This document shows, in pieces, positions 21,715-34,025 of a stretch of 48,419 nucleotides of DNA. Where the stretch lies: NCBI GenBank assembly GCA_030407315.1, contig JALQPE010002434.1, forward strand, positions 1 through 48,419, read 5' to 3'. The position numbers were made by a program, and so were the translations under genes. Every line of letters begins with the position of its first letter. The stretch's first letter is position 1. The notes beneath the pieces were generated by a model, which saw nothing but the letters and a program-made list of their open reading frames with translations, ran no database searches and was not told the origin of the DNA. The stretch comes from Asparagopsis taxiformis (taxonomy: Eukaryota > Rhodophyta > Florideophyceae > Bonnemaisoniales > Bonnemaisoniaceae).

Positions 21715-22095
21715 GCACTGTCCTGGGCAGTACCTGGAGACAGTGATTTTCACTGTCCTGGGCAGTACCTGGAGACAGTGATTTTCACTGTCCTGGGCAG
21801 TACCTGGTAGACAGTACTTTGTGCTGCCCTGGGCAGTACCTGTAGACAGTACTTTGTGCTGCCCTGGGCAGTACCTGTAGACAGTACTTTGTGCTGCCCT
21901 GGGCAGTACCTGTAGACAGTACTTTGTGCTGCCCTGGGCAGTACCTGTAGACAGTACTTTGTGCTGCCCTGGGCAGCACCTGTAGACAGTACTTTGTGCT
22001 GCCCTGGGCAGCACCTGGAGACAGTACTTTGTGCTGCCTGGGCAGCACCTGGAGACAGTATTTCGTGCTGCCCTGGGCAGCACCTGGAGACAGTA
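21715..22095. repeat. 35-bp tandem array, E2
   Basis: About eleven units: two type A units next to the terminus, then type B units, several of which are hybrids joining a GGGCAGTACC edge to the TTTGTGCTGCCC core. The hybrids suggest unit exchange within or between arrays. Confidence 0.75.
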
Positions 22096-22798
22096 AAAGT
22101 AGTGTCCTGATATAGTAAAATTCGGTGTCTGGGAGTGGTGGATGAGATGGAGCGTCACGCTGTCGTGGGCATCTTTCTGGGGTAGAGGAAGGCAGTTCTA
22201 GCGCTATGAGGATGGGGCATGGACGGTATTCATATGGGAATGGACAGAATAGTACGGCTAGGAATTTTTATTTCGTAGTGACTATGAGCTAGCGAGAGGT
22301 ATACGCGGTAGGATAGGTAGCAATCTAAGAGGGTGCGATATGGGAAGCTTCACTCTGGATTTGTTTATTTGCGCAGGCTACATTGAGAATAAACAATCCC
22401 TATGTTAAAAATGCTACTACAACTAACACTATTCCGACGAGTAAAACTAAAACTACTAGAAAAGTCTAGAAATCTATCAACTGATTGAGCTGCATGAATA
22501 AGCTAGGAAATGAAGAGAAGAAGAAAAAATGATGTATAGAAAGGAAACAAGTTAGTGACGTTGAATTGGAGAGGGAAATTGATGGTGATTAGGAGACTAA
22601 CGTACCTTAACAAATACCATTGCATCCCAAATTGAGATATGTACTCACAGGCAGAAAAGAAAATTAGTGGAGAAGTGGTAAGAGAGAAAGATAAATGAAA
22701 GTAGAAGTGGAACACTCACCGACTGGAAACCTGAGAAAGAGAAAACGAATAGAAAACTGGGTTAGTGGCGTGAGTTGTGGAAACGTACCATCATGGTT

Positions 22799-22935
22799 CA
22801 TATCCGTCGGAGACAAAGCAACAACTTTGGCCTTGGAAGCCGTATTGATGATCTAAAACTTACGCTTTGGAAGCAGTTTAGATGATCTATACGGCTTCCA
22901 CGGCCAGGGTTGTTGCTTTGTTTCCGACGGATATG
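22799..22935. repeat. 137-bp hairpin, E2
   Basis: Same fold as 1674-1810 and 17745-17881; arms GCCGTAT and ATACGGC are paired where L1 has GCAGTAT and ATACTGC. Confidence 0.8.
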
Positions 22936-23153
22936 AAGATGGAAACAGGGATTTCCAGAATCTTTCGTTTAAGTAGTACTCTACGGGCGGAAATGACGTG
23001 TAGGAGAACAATAGAGGGATGAGTTTGAAACGGAGCGGTGCGATGGGAGGCCCAGAAAAACGATACCTAGGCTGCGAATTACGCTTGGAAGCACATGATC
23101 TGGCAGAGGAGGCGCACATTATCGTATCTTCTACCGCCTTTTATTGTCTAGAA

Positions 23154-23441
23154 TGACGTCATCACTACAGAAATATAGGAAAAACACTAGCATATGGGGC
23201 CTACAGGACAGGCGGAGGTGAAGAGTAAGAAAAATGGCGCACTTTCCTGGACGAGGAGTCCGCGCTTCCAGTGATGATGTGGATGGTATATATCGATAAC
23301 GTCATTGTATGCTCCGAGTACACTTGGCAGGCAGTCAAAGCGGGCCACGTGGATGGTGGCGGTTAGGAAACAGCAGTGTCGAAGAATTTTTATAATTTTC
23401 ATGTTTCAAGCGAGCAGTGAGTCTGCATTGCAATATATAAA
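23154..23441 (+). promoter_or_regulatory. Promoter-like segment of the E2 terminal module
   Basis: A perfect TGACGTCA at 23154-23161, a one-mismatch TAACGTCA at 23297-23304 and a TATATAAA box at 23434-23441 lie in that order upstream of the dioxygenase-like gene (ATG at 23975). The spacing is conserved with L1, where the same segment precedes the transposase. Confidence 0.5.
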
Positions 23442-23974
23442 TGTATCCTAATTTAAGATATCACACCGAGTACGATTCAACGAGACATCGTGTTTTCACC
23501 TTGTGAATAGGGCCGAGAATATGGTAGAGTATACGAGTAGGAACTACGTGCATGAGAAAATCAGATTCAGTATTAGTGCTTAGAGCATCACTGCGTAACA
23601 AACGGAAGTGGATACGTCTTGGCCAGGATGGTGTTTAGGGAATGCGATACAAGATAGCAAAACGATATTGAGTAGGTCGAGCCCGGATGAAATAGCAATC
23701 ATTGTGCATAAAGTAATGAGCATAGGACAAATCATTGTGGTGAAACAGTTCATTGGATCGAATGAAAGCCAGGAAAGGTTTCTTAATGGTTGAATTTAGT
23801 GGCGGAGAAATATAATTCTGCACTATAGCGGAGAAGTAGCGGAAAAGAGTAAATCTCCTTCAGCAAGCGAGACATGCATCAATATTGCCCAGTATAGTTC
23901 GTCTGAAGTGCAAGTTGAACCTCGCAAAGTGAATATCAGAGGTCGTTGGCTAGTGGTTGAAGAAGTCTGCAACG

Positions 23975-26149
23975 ATGGAGCAATTCTTGAAAACGGATTT
24001 GGCTGCAGAAAACTATTCCGAACAGGCCAGAGTTCGTGCAGTTCTCTTCGACGGAGAATCTGGCTGGGTGTACGGTGAAATTTTTGTTCAACGGATCGTT
24101 TAGGGGTGCTCCGGACGTCCAAAATTGTGTCAACCTCGAGATGACGGCGTACTACACTTGTAGCCGTTGGTGGGCCGGGCTGAAACCGAACTCGGTTGGT
24201 ACCATTGGGCAGGAATGGATTGCTGGTTTGTTGGAAATCTTCGGGTACGTGAAGGAGGTGGCCGAGTATTGGAACGTTTCGGATGTGTTGAGGATGCTGG
24301 ATGGCTCCATTCCCAGCGTGGGTGACCCGAGCAAGAGCTTCGACATTCACTCACGCGTTGTCGAAGTTTTTGCGCTGATGGTGCCCAAGAAGGGGTTCTG
24401 AGCGGACTTACATCCCAAGGAAGGCCCTCCCAATGGCTCCAAGTTTGAGAACATCTTTCCCAATCGGAAGTCTATGTTTTGAAAGGACGCCAGGAAAATG
24501 CTCCTGCGCGTAACTGGCTACCGCGACATGTAAATGCGGAAACAATTTTACGTGGTGGACCCACACATCCCACATGCTGCGCTCCCAGTCACATGTGGTC
24601 ATGATTCCGCCATCCCTTCCCCTTCCATTTCCCTGACCATCCCTTCATCCTCCATTCCTTTGCCTTTGAAGAATCCAATTTAGGTAGTACCACCTCAATT
24701 AGATTCTTCCAGCTATTCCGAGGCTGCCTCTGTTTCTGCCACTACCCCTGTCGTGTCTGCATCGTCCGGAGTGGAAACTTCTGGGAAAGTGATGCCCAAA
24801 AGGAGTACCTGCCTGAAAGAGAGTCGTTCCGGTCGTGGTGGAACAGCGACGGCGGGTGGTGCGAGCCCTGTTCAGGTCGTCGAGCTGGAGAGCGCACCCA
24901 AGGATGCGGGTAAAAGCTCCATCCTTGGGAAGCGCAACTGGGAAACCGCTTCTGCGACGCCCGAGCCCTCTACCAAATTTGGTACTTTTAAAAGAGGAAG
25001 CTCAGTGAGACTTCATCAAAGTCGTCGTCAAAGAAATCCAAGTCGGCTTCCAGAGGACGTTCTCGGGAGCCGATTCTCCAGTTCGACGACGCCCATGAAA
25101 ATCCTATTCCCGACAGTATCGTCGATGAGAATGTGGCCGCCGTTCTCCCCAGCGCAATTGCGTCTGGTAGCCCGATGAAGTACTACATGGAAATTACGAC
25201 GGTAGAGACGGTGCGGGCGGAAATAAAGGCGGCAGCATTCCTGGCAGCTGCATCGCCAGGTGCTGAGGACTCGGTGGTGGAATAGTACTTTGCGGTGAAG
25301 CGGCGTTGCTGGACAACATGGGGGTGGTTGTTGTGGAAGGCCTCTTGCAGTCGTCCACGGCTGGTAGCGCGACGCATGACCTCTTCAGTCACTTTTCTCG
25401 ACAGTTCCAGCTGGTTGAGGAGGTTGAAAAGCCACAGAAGCCCTCCCAGCAGTCTGATTCTGATTATGAAGACAGGAAACCACAGGACGAGCCCCCAGAT
25501 TTCGCCAAGCCCGGTTTTGATCCTTCGCCGTGGCATTTCATCCACAACGTGGGTGCTGCGAAGGACCGCATAGATGGTGGTCGTGGGCGACTCCCCCTGC
25601 CGCGGTGTGAATTGTGCGACAAGCTGGAGGAGGGGAATTTGGATATGTACAGGAACAAGTTGGTGGCAGAGCTTGCTCTTGGTGTTTGTGCGGATTTCTT
25701 GAAGTTGGGAATGGAGGGTGAGGATCCTGTCTTTTTCCCGAAGACAGGATTACGGCTGCTTCTTAAAACAGATGGGGCTGCGGACCAGGATGGGCACACG
25801 GACTTCTGAGTATCCCAATTTTGAGGAGTCGGACCTACCCAATCCCCATCCTATTTCATGATGTCGAGCGGATCCGATGGGTTCTTTATAGTAGCTGCAC
25901 CTTATAGTCATGTATGCCTGGTCCATACGGACGCCGACATGTGGAAGGTTCCCGTTAACCACTTTTATGTGCCACCCTATTCCGTCTTAGTTGATCGCGG
26001 TGACCTTTACCATTACGGGGTCGGCTTCAGGTGAGGAGATCTTCCTGTGGGAGCAGAATTTAGTCTATGGTCTGCCCACGCGCGGCCACATCTACTTGAA
26101 GACTGAGAAGGACGTCCTCACGGACCACATCCACACCGTCGAATATTAA
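23975..26149 (+). pseudogene. 2-oxoglutarate/Fe(II) dioxygenase-like gene, frameshifted (E2 copy)
   Basis: A candidate ATG at 23975 opens MEQFLKTDLAAENY; pieces in different frames then follow each other without overlap in sense: a YYTCSRWWAGLKPNSVGT block (24150-24200), a Ser/Lys-rich linker (SSKSSSKKSKSASRGRSR, about 25010-25070), VGAAKDRIDGGRGRLPLPRC (about 25550) and a C-terminal catalytic-like domain. That domain shows QDGHTDF (His-x-Asp at 25795-25803), the beta-strand block VNHFYVPPYSVLVDRGDLYH with the distal His at 26011, and PTRGHIYL with an Arg at 26081: the H-x-D...H...R order of 2OG/Fe(II) dioxygenases. Members act on proteins, small molecules or nucleic acids (AlkB, TET/JBP); the substrate here cannot be told. 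At least six frame changes and several stops make it non-functional as written, and all are shared with E1. Confidence 0.6.
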
Positions 26150-26566
26150 AAGTATGACAGGAGCAATAGATAGCATACGAGAAGTATTAAAACCTATGCT
26201 ATTGTTCCCTGCTATGAAGTTCTGTCTTTCTCATCTCAACATTATTCGCTTAGCCCACCTTTCTATTTTCATCTATACATCTGACCTTCATGTCATAGTT
26301 TAGTGCTACTAAGCCTATTGATTGCTACATTTTTGTATTAGTCTACAACTTTACATGATTTCACTAGCTAGACCGTAGGGGGGACTAGTTTTAGACCTTG
26401 ACAACCCGTGAGGTTCGACTATAAGAGACGTTGCTGAGATAACACATGACACAGAATGCTCCTGGAAGCCACTCACAGCCGTACAAACGTTCTGCTGAGC
26501 CATGTTCCTGACTTCCCAATTCCTTGCTCACCCTTCCCTAGGTGGGAGGGGGACGGAACTCTCAGC
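26150..26566. other. Non-coding link in E2
   Basis: Counterpart of 14109-14524. No gene or recognisable structure seen; follows the stop of the dioxygenase-like frame. Confidence 0.4.
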
Positions 26567-27037
26567 CCCTTACAGCGGAAGCCGTTTACCGGGGATTCTT
26601 ACAGCAAAGTCATCGTTACGATGACTTTGCTGTAAGAAAGCGTTTCCATTACAGTGGCCAAGAATTTTTTCACCGGGTAAAAAAATCATGGCAGCTGTAA
26701 TGATTTATTTTCTTACAGCAAAGTCATCGTAACGATGACTTTGCTGTAAGGAAACGTTTCCATTGCAGTGGCCAAAGAAATTTTACCGGGTAAAAAATCA
26801 GCAAGAATTTTTACCGGGTGAAAAATCGTGGCTGCTGTAATGATTTATTTTCTTACAGCAAAGTCATCGTTACGATGACTTTGCTGTAAGAAAGCGTTTC
26901 AATTACAGTGGCCAAGAATTTTTTTACCGGGTAAAAAATCATGGCTGCTGTAATGATTTATTTTCTTACAGCAAAGTCATCGTAACGATGACTTTGCTGT
27001 AAGCATCCCTGGTAAATTGCTTCCGCTGTAAGCGGCA
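26567..27037. repeat. Fold-back block B1 (counterpart of A4)
   Basis: Four 37-bp palindromes alternating with TTTTTACCGGGTAAAAA-type palindromes; same unit number as block A4 in E1. Confidence 0.8.
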
Positions 27038-27863
27038 GGGACTTCCGTCCTTTTCCGACCTAGGGAAGGGTGAGGAAGGAATTATGAAGTCAGGAAACAG
27101 GGTATAGGAATGGTATGGACGGCTGTAGGCGGCATTAGGTAACACATTGTGTTGTTTACACCCGGTTTGAGCTGGGTGTTGTGTCTAGTATGGTTGGAGG
27201 AGTGTACGAAATTTCTACCACGTGGTCGGAAATGGTTCAATTTTCTCACGACAGAGATTCTGACTTTCGAAATTCAAACTCGTTAAAGTGGGCTGGAGTT
27301 GGTGTGAACACCTCCAGGACCTCTGGGAAGGATCTGGTAACACATGTCCTGTGACTGCACGCGGTTATCCTCTCTGAAATCAACCATAGATTATCGGAGG
27401 GCAAAATCTACTCTTGGTGCCTTGTGGCACATTGACAATACAAAACCGTCTGTTTCCAGTTTTTATATACTTTACTCTCGAGTAGATAGGATTTCAGCTG
27501 TCCAAGTAAAGAATGGGCCATATAAATGTTTCATTTCAACACAAGCATTGTGCAATTCAACCTCTTCCAGGTCCAAAAACTTGTCCAGAGTACACTTCCA
27601 GGCCATCGCCTGGGAGCGTACTCTGGACAATTTTTTGGACTAAGTGCACTTTCAAGTGCATGCACTTGGAGGCATCCAGTCCAAATCTACGTCGTTCCGA
27701 CAAAGTTGAATTTTGGCCATGGCCGAAATTCATCATATCTGCAGTTGTGAGAATCTGATGACCAAAAATCGATGCATTCTGCCAGCCCTAATGCGCAAGC
27801 CAGAAGCTTTACGGACAGATAAAACACCTTTCTGTACTCCCCAGAGCCACTCCAGCCCTTATA

Positions 27864-27929
27864 CACTACGGTGTTGAAAAGGGGGCCTCAGACAGTACGG
27901 TGAGACAGTGCTTTTTACTGCCTCACTGT
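27864..27929 (+). repeat. Solo left-terminus remnant inside E2
   Basis: Begins CACTACGGTGTTG at 27864; counterpart of 12745-12810. Confidence 0.75.
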
Positions 27930-28164
27930 ACAATGATCTCCAGGAAGTAGGATATTCTCTAAGCCTAGCACGGGACAGAAAGATTGAAGCGTAGGCATGC
28001 AGAAGTATAGAGGCAATAGTATGTGTAGACTATGGCAGTGGTAGAAAAGTATTTCATGCACGAAAAGGACTGGTAGAGTGGCACTAGAGAAGTGATGCTT
28101 AGCAGGAAGGGATGTGGAGATGATGAAGGAGGACAACAGACATGAGATCGAGGGTTGAGACCAA

Positions 28165-28382
28165 CGGCTTACAGACGGAGCAGTTTACCAGGGATGTTTA
28201 CAGCAAAGTCATCGTTACGATGACTTTGCTGTAAGAAAACAATTCATTACAGTAGCCATGATTTTTTTACCGGGTAAAAAATTCCTGGCCACTGTAATGA
28301 AAACGTTTTCTTACAGCAAAGTCATCGTAACGATGACTTTGCTGTAAGCATCCCTGGTAAACTGCCTCAGCTGTAAGCGGCT
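28165..28382. repeat. Fold-back block B2 with an extra cassette
   Basis: Two 37-bp palindromes separated by one TTTTTTACCGGGTAAAAAA-type palindrome, where E1 has a single hairpin (12407-12509). The difference is one 113-bp cassette. Confidence 0.8.
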
Positions 28383-29062
28383 GGGAGCTTGGTCCCTCCC
28401 TCACCTTGGGAAGGGTGAGCAAGGAATTGTGAAGCCGTAAAACATGGCAGAGGGATGGTTTGGACGGCTGTTAGCGGTGTTGGGGAGCACTCTGCGTCGT
28501 GCTAACCCAGTCTGGGCTGGGTGCCCTGCCTGGTACGGCGGGAGGAGTGCACAAAATTTCAAACACAATTTCCTCAAGAGTGAAATTCTGATTGTCGAAA
28601 CTCAACCTCCCTAAAATGAACTAGAGCTGGCATGAGCACCTCCAGGACGTCTGGAAAGGTACTGACAGCACATTTTCGGAGCATTGGCGCAGCTGTTCTC
28701 TCTGAGATCAAGCATAGAGTATCCGTGGCCAGATTCTATTCCTGGTGCCGTGTGGCACAGTGACCACACCAAATCGCCCTTTTTAGCAGACTGTAGATTT
28801 GAGTTACTAGGAATCTAGCTGCCTTCAATACGAACATAGTTGGTAAGTAGGCTAGCCTAGGATTGTAGGAAAATCAGGAAGGATGGGAGGGTAGGTATGC
28901 AGCAACATGAAGGGGATAGTATGAGTAGATTATGGCGGTGGTAGAGAAGGATTGCACTCACTGAAGGGTCGGCTGGAGTGACACCGGAGTCGACATAGAA
29001 GGGAGGTTGGGATAGGCTGGGATGAAGGAAGACAAGAGACATGAGAGAGAGGGTGAAGCCAG

Positions 29063-29448
29063 ACCGCTTACAGCTGAGGCAGTTTACCGCGGGTGCTGAC
29101 AGCAAAGTCATCGTTACGATGACTTTGCTGTAAGAAAAGAAAACATTACAGCAGGCACGTTTTTTTACCCGGTAAAAAAATTCTTGGTGATTTTTTACCC
29201 GGTAAAAATTCTTCGCCTACTGTAATGTTTCCTTTTCTTACAGCAAAGTCATCGTTACGATGACTTTGCTGTAAGAAAACGTTTCATTACAGTAGCCACG
29301 ATTTTTTACCCGGTAAAAAAATTCTTGGTGATTTTTTCACCCGGTAAAATCCTTCGCCCACTGTAATGTTTTCTTTTCTTACAGCAAAGTCATCGTAACG
29401 ATGACTTTGCTGTAAGCATCCCTGGTAAACTGCCTCAGCTGTAAGCGT
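29063..29448. repeat. Fold-back block B3 (counterpart of A2)
   Basis: Three 37-bp palindromes with CTTACAGCTGAGGCAG edges. Substitutions relative to A2 cluster just outside the right edge (about 29449-29460). Confidence 0.8.
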
Positions 29449-30389
29449 CTGGTACCTTGGTCCCTCTCTCACTTTGGGAAGGGTGAGATAGGAATTTTGA
29501 AGTCGGGAACATTGTGGAAGGATGGTTTCGACGGCTTCGGGCGGCTTTGAAGAGCAATCTGTGTCTTGTTCACCCGGGCTGAACTACCTAAAAAGTTCAG
29601 TATTGGGAGAGCAGCACGGTAAATTTCGACCACCATTTTCTCACGACAGAGATTCTGGCGGTCGAAATTCAAACTCGTTAAAATGGACTAGAGTTGGTGT
29701 GAACACCTCCAGGACCTCTGGAAAGGTACTACCTGCACATTTTCCGAGGCTACAAGAAGCCGGTCTCTCCAATATCAAGCATAGATTATCGGTGCGCAAA
29801 ATCTACTCCTGGTGCTGTGTAGCACATTGACTATACAAAACCGTCCGTTTTCCGTTATAATAAACTATACTCTCAAGTAGGTAGGAATCTAGATATTCAC
29901 CTTACATCGATGGTTATGAAGTAGGTTAGCCTAGGACTGAAGGACAGAAGGTAAAGGATAGGATGGTAGGCATGGGGTAAAATGAATGTGGTGGTATGAG
30001 TAGAATACGGAAGTGGTAGACAGGTATTTAATGCACAGGAGGGGCGTGTGAAGTGACACCAGAGGCGCGGTGCGTCACAGGAAGGAAGACTGGAATGATG
30101 AAGGAGAACTAGAGGCATGAGAGATAGGTTGTTGAGGCATGCTTCTAGCTCTATTATATAACTACATTGCTCCTCTATAGGCTACGCAATCCATTCCAGC
30201 AGTTCTAGTTAAAAATGGACTATATGAATGTTTCATTTCAATATCAGCATTGTGCAGTTGAGCCTCTTCAAGGTCCGAAAACTTGTCCAGAGTACGCTTC
30301 CAGGCCACTTGAAGGCATCCAGAACACTTGCACTTCGTTCTTGCAAAGTTCAATTTTGGCTATCACATCTCCAGTTGTGGGAGTCTGGT

Positions 30390-30930
30390 GACCAAAAGTC
30401 GATGCATTCTGGAATCCCTACCACGCAATTCAACAGCTTTACGGACACATAAAACACTTTTCCGTACTCCCTAGAGCCACTCCAGCCCTTACGGATCACT
30501 TACACTTCGTTCCGACAAAGTTCAATTTTGGCCATCACATCTTCAGTTGTGGGAATCTGGTGACCAAAACTCGATGCATTCTGTCAGCCCTAATGCGCAA
30601 GCCAGCAGCTTTACGAACTCATAGAACACTTTTCCGTACTCCCTAGACCCACTCCAACCCTTACAGACCACTTGCACATCATTCGGACAAAGTTCCATTT
30701 TGACCATCACATCTCCAGTTGTGAGAATCTGATGACCAAAAATCGATGAATTATACCAACCCTTCCACGCAAGCGAGAAAGCTTGAGTGCAATTAAAACA
30801 AGTTTTAGTACTCCCTAGAACCACCCCAACCGTTTCAGACCACTTTGCAGCCTTTTTCGCGAGGTCCGAAATCGTCTCCTTCTTCTTCCCGAGTGAGAAA
30901 CATCAGTCCCTCTCATATGCTTACAGAGAA
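30390..30930. repeat. Tandem repeat of about 172 bp, E2 copy
   Basis: Inverted counterpart of 9950-10500, three units, same number as E1. Confidence 0.65.
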
Positions 30931-31310
30931 GTTGGTTTACCATGGTTTCTTACAGCAAAGTCATCGTAACGATGACTTTGCTGTAATGTTTTGTTTTCTT
31001 ACAGCAAAGTCATCGTTACGATGACTTTGCTGTAATGTTTTGTTTTCTTACAGCAAAGTCATCGTTACGATGACTTTGCTGTAATGTTTTGTTTTCTTAC
31101 AGCAAAGTCATCGTTACGATGACTTTGCTGTAATGTTTTGTTTTCTTACAGCAAAGTCATCGTTACGATGACTTTGCTGTAATGTTTTGTTTTCTTACAG
31201 CAAAGTCATCGTTACGATGACTTTGCTGTAATGTTTTGTTTTCTTACAGCAAAGTCATCGTTACGATGACTTTGCTGTAAGCAACCGGGGTAAACTGCCT
31301 TTGCTGTAAG
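30919..31310. repeat. Fold-back block B4: seven tandem 49-bp hairpin units
   Basis: Seven 37-bp palindromes between 30950 and 31281, against five in E1 (9605-9838). The linkers read AATGTTTTGTTTTC. Confidence 0.85.
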
Positions 31311-32244
31311 AAAACTGAATAGCAGTTCCGACAGCTTGTCCTGAGAAAGCAAATCCGCCTTAACGATGACTTTGCTGTAAGAAAACACAGTAATTACAGT
31401 TCCGACAGCTTGTCCTGAAAACCCGTCCTCCCACATAAGTTTATATTCTGTTACCTACCCTAGAGCTCTAATGACGTGCCCAGTCCCAAGTTTCGTACCT
31501 GGTGCTGGGCAGAATGGCTAATTAGCGTACTTCATTCTAAGGATGAAGTCGACATTCTGTCGCGTCTGCAGCCATAACATGCTGTTGGCGCCGATTACAG
31601 CGGTGATTACACCGTTTGTGACGTAGCCATCGGCGCCGATGATTTATGCGCCGTAACACTTCAACGCGCCTACCACACACGCAATGTACTGTCATATTAG
31701 GTTTTCTCAAATCCTCGTCCGCCCACACGCTCAATTCATGCATGCATTCCCTCACCGCCTTCCACTCGCGTCACACGCACCCTTTCGCCCGTCTAAATGC
31801 CCCCTTGCCTTGACATCCCTCATATATCAACTGGTTCGACTCGCACCGCGTTGGTCCACTTAGCATGACCATAGTCGCCGCGCCCATTCTTCGACCACAT
31901 TCGCCGTCCAGTCGCGCCCAATCCCAACTGCCGCACACATACATAAACGAGCTTCCCATGATCACTTCCGCCCGGGCTGTCCCAACGGGCATACGATGCC
32001 ATCCATACTCTGTCCGCAGATGAGCTCAACTCCCTTGTGCCAATCACTTGACGCCATTCGCACCTTCCACACACCCACCTCGCTGTTTCTTACTATCCTT
32101 CACACACACCTCGCTCCTGCCCAATCACATCTTCCAGTCTGTCACACTCGGTGATGCCAATCCGTCCCAGTAACGAGGTCGCAATATCGTCGACCTCGCT
32201 ATTGAGACAATGTAAACAAAGAGGTTTTTCACCACACCCTGTGA
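31311..32244. other. Unassigned segment of E2
   Basis: Counterpart of 8641-9574. No gene recognised. Confidence 0.4.
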
Positions 32245-32763
32245 TCCATGACTTGACCAACTGAGACCGTGAGCCGGATAACGTTGAAATGTTTATTCTT
32301 GAACTGCATCTTGAGATGTATTGAACACTTGCGCAGCAGTCCCCCATCCCTGGACAGCGAGCCAGTCGTTGCACTCGGGTGTCAATCAAGTGAATGCAGT
32401 GTGTCAACGTGCCTTGTACAAAAACTTGGACCGGCTCTTGCGCCCCTGCCACTGCTCAAGCGTATCCAGATACTTGAGTGTGCCAGTCCAGAGTCTTAAT
32501 ATTCAGGTTGATGCATGTGAGCTGCCAAAATAGTCCAAATGGAACATATGACGATTTACGCCGAACAAACATGTTGTCCTGCACAGCGTTGTTCTCTAGT
32601 GTTGCGCACTACACCATCTATCCCTTACTATCTAAACGAACAGCTTAAAAATGCTACATCTACAAGCACCAGTGGTGGACTGGGCTCGTCTGTCTTCCAA
32701 GAGTTTCCAGAATGGGATGTGGATATGGTTATGACTTCAACGACAACAGCGTGTGGTGAATGA
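32245..32763 (+). other. Coding-like frames, unidentified (E2 copy)
   Basis: Counterpart of 8122-8640, with the same two frames at 32269-32499 and 32539-32763. Confidence 0.25.
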
Positions 32764-32838
32764 TGAGCGAAAAGTTTGTTTACTCGTTGCTTTCACTCGC
32801 AGTCTGCCCTGCGTCATGGTGCAATGCGATACAAATTG

Positions 32839-33652
32839 CTACTGGGAAAGAAGCTTTACAGAGTGAGGCAATGGTAAGGTGTCGGATACATACCGACGCT
32901 TCTCATACAAAGCTATATTTGTAAAAGTCAGTAGTATACAGTGTACGTGAGCATTGCATTGCATCGCATCTAGTAAGCGCGCACACGAACGCACAAATAC
33001 AGATGCACGCACTGGCGATTGATTCACAACGAGCGCAACTAGTCCACAACAACCATTTGATTGAAGCTCTCCGGGTGATTCTAGCAGCAACGCATCTGCA
33101 ATGGTTACGACACTAAGCTGTTGGAAAGGACCTGCAAGCAAGTTTCAAACACAAGGCCACACCAGCAGCAGAAAGAAAAAGTACATTTGTAATGAAATGC
33201 CACCGATATATTGCCTCCATCTTGGTTTCAGTGTTAGTTTGTGTAGAGCTGCCGCTGTGGTGAATAAGAGCGTTCCGTGTTTCAACAAGCGTATTAAGAA
33301 ATACATATGTGACTGTGAGCGACATGCGGTGGCATGTTGTTGCGTTACAGACGGTTAGATGATGATGTGAGGGAAGCAGCGATGCAAGAACTAGGCGCAC
33401 ATGTAACGCCAACAAAGATGCACACTGTGTTGCATTGAGAGTGCTGCGCGATGTTGGGGCGAGAGAGGAGGTCGACGTGGTGCAGACATCACACATCATT
33501 CCATTCAATTATATTCCACCAATACCCGTCAGGTGTATAGAAACTGTATGATTTCTCCCCAGACTCATCTCCCATCACTCCAGTAATCCCACTATCACCA
33601 TTCCCACTCACGTTTCCATGGTACTCATGTACGTCACACATAGCGTAACCCG
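32839..33652 (-). pseudogene. Captured coding-like stretch, unidentified (E2 copy)
   Basis: Counterpart of 7233-8046; frames and stops identical. Confidence 0.3.
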
Positions 33653-33999
33653 TCATCTTCTTAGGACCAGGATTGGACAAAGCAGTGGCGTCTTGGAGTC
33701 ACCGGGACACCATCTGAGAGGTAGGAGTCTCCCCGACTGGTACTGTGACGAATGTGAACCACATCGGGGGTCATCGTAGTTGACTGTGTAGAGCTCATCG
33801 CCATCCCCTCGCTTAGTATCGAGCATAGCTTGTGAAATTCTAGGAAGCTTACTTGAATTAGATACATTTTTCAGTCCTAATGTTTGTCCATAAAGCTAGG
33901 CTCCTCTTCGGCAGTAGGCACGAGACCGAAATGGGTGAATTGACTCGTGAGAAAGCGAGCAGACGTATCAATCTTTCCGTAACTAGTGACATCGTAATC
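33653..33999 (-). pseudogene. Captured gene fragment of unknown identity (E2 copy)
   Basis: Counterpart of 6886-7232 with the same possible mini-intron. Confidence 0.35.
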
Positions 34000-34025
34000 A
34001 TATCGTTGAAATAACACGTGTGAGA

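Larger units (their letters stand above)
21358..23793 (+). repeat. E2 terminal module
   Basis: Contains palindromic subterminal repeats (21380-21600), the 35-bp array (about 21715-22095), the 137-bp hairpin, two CRE-like sites and a TATA box. It is nearly identical to the E1 module and clearly diverged from the L1 module. Confidence 0.85.
26567..30150. repeat. Composite repeat field of E2
   Basis: Inverted counterpart of 10620-14120: three diverged modules each bordered by a fold-back block. No genes supported. Confidence 0.65.
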
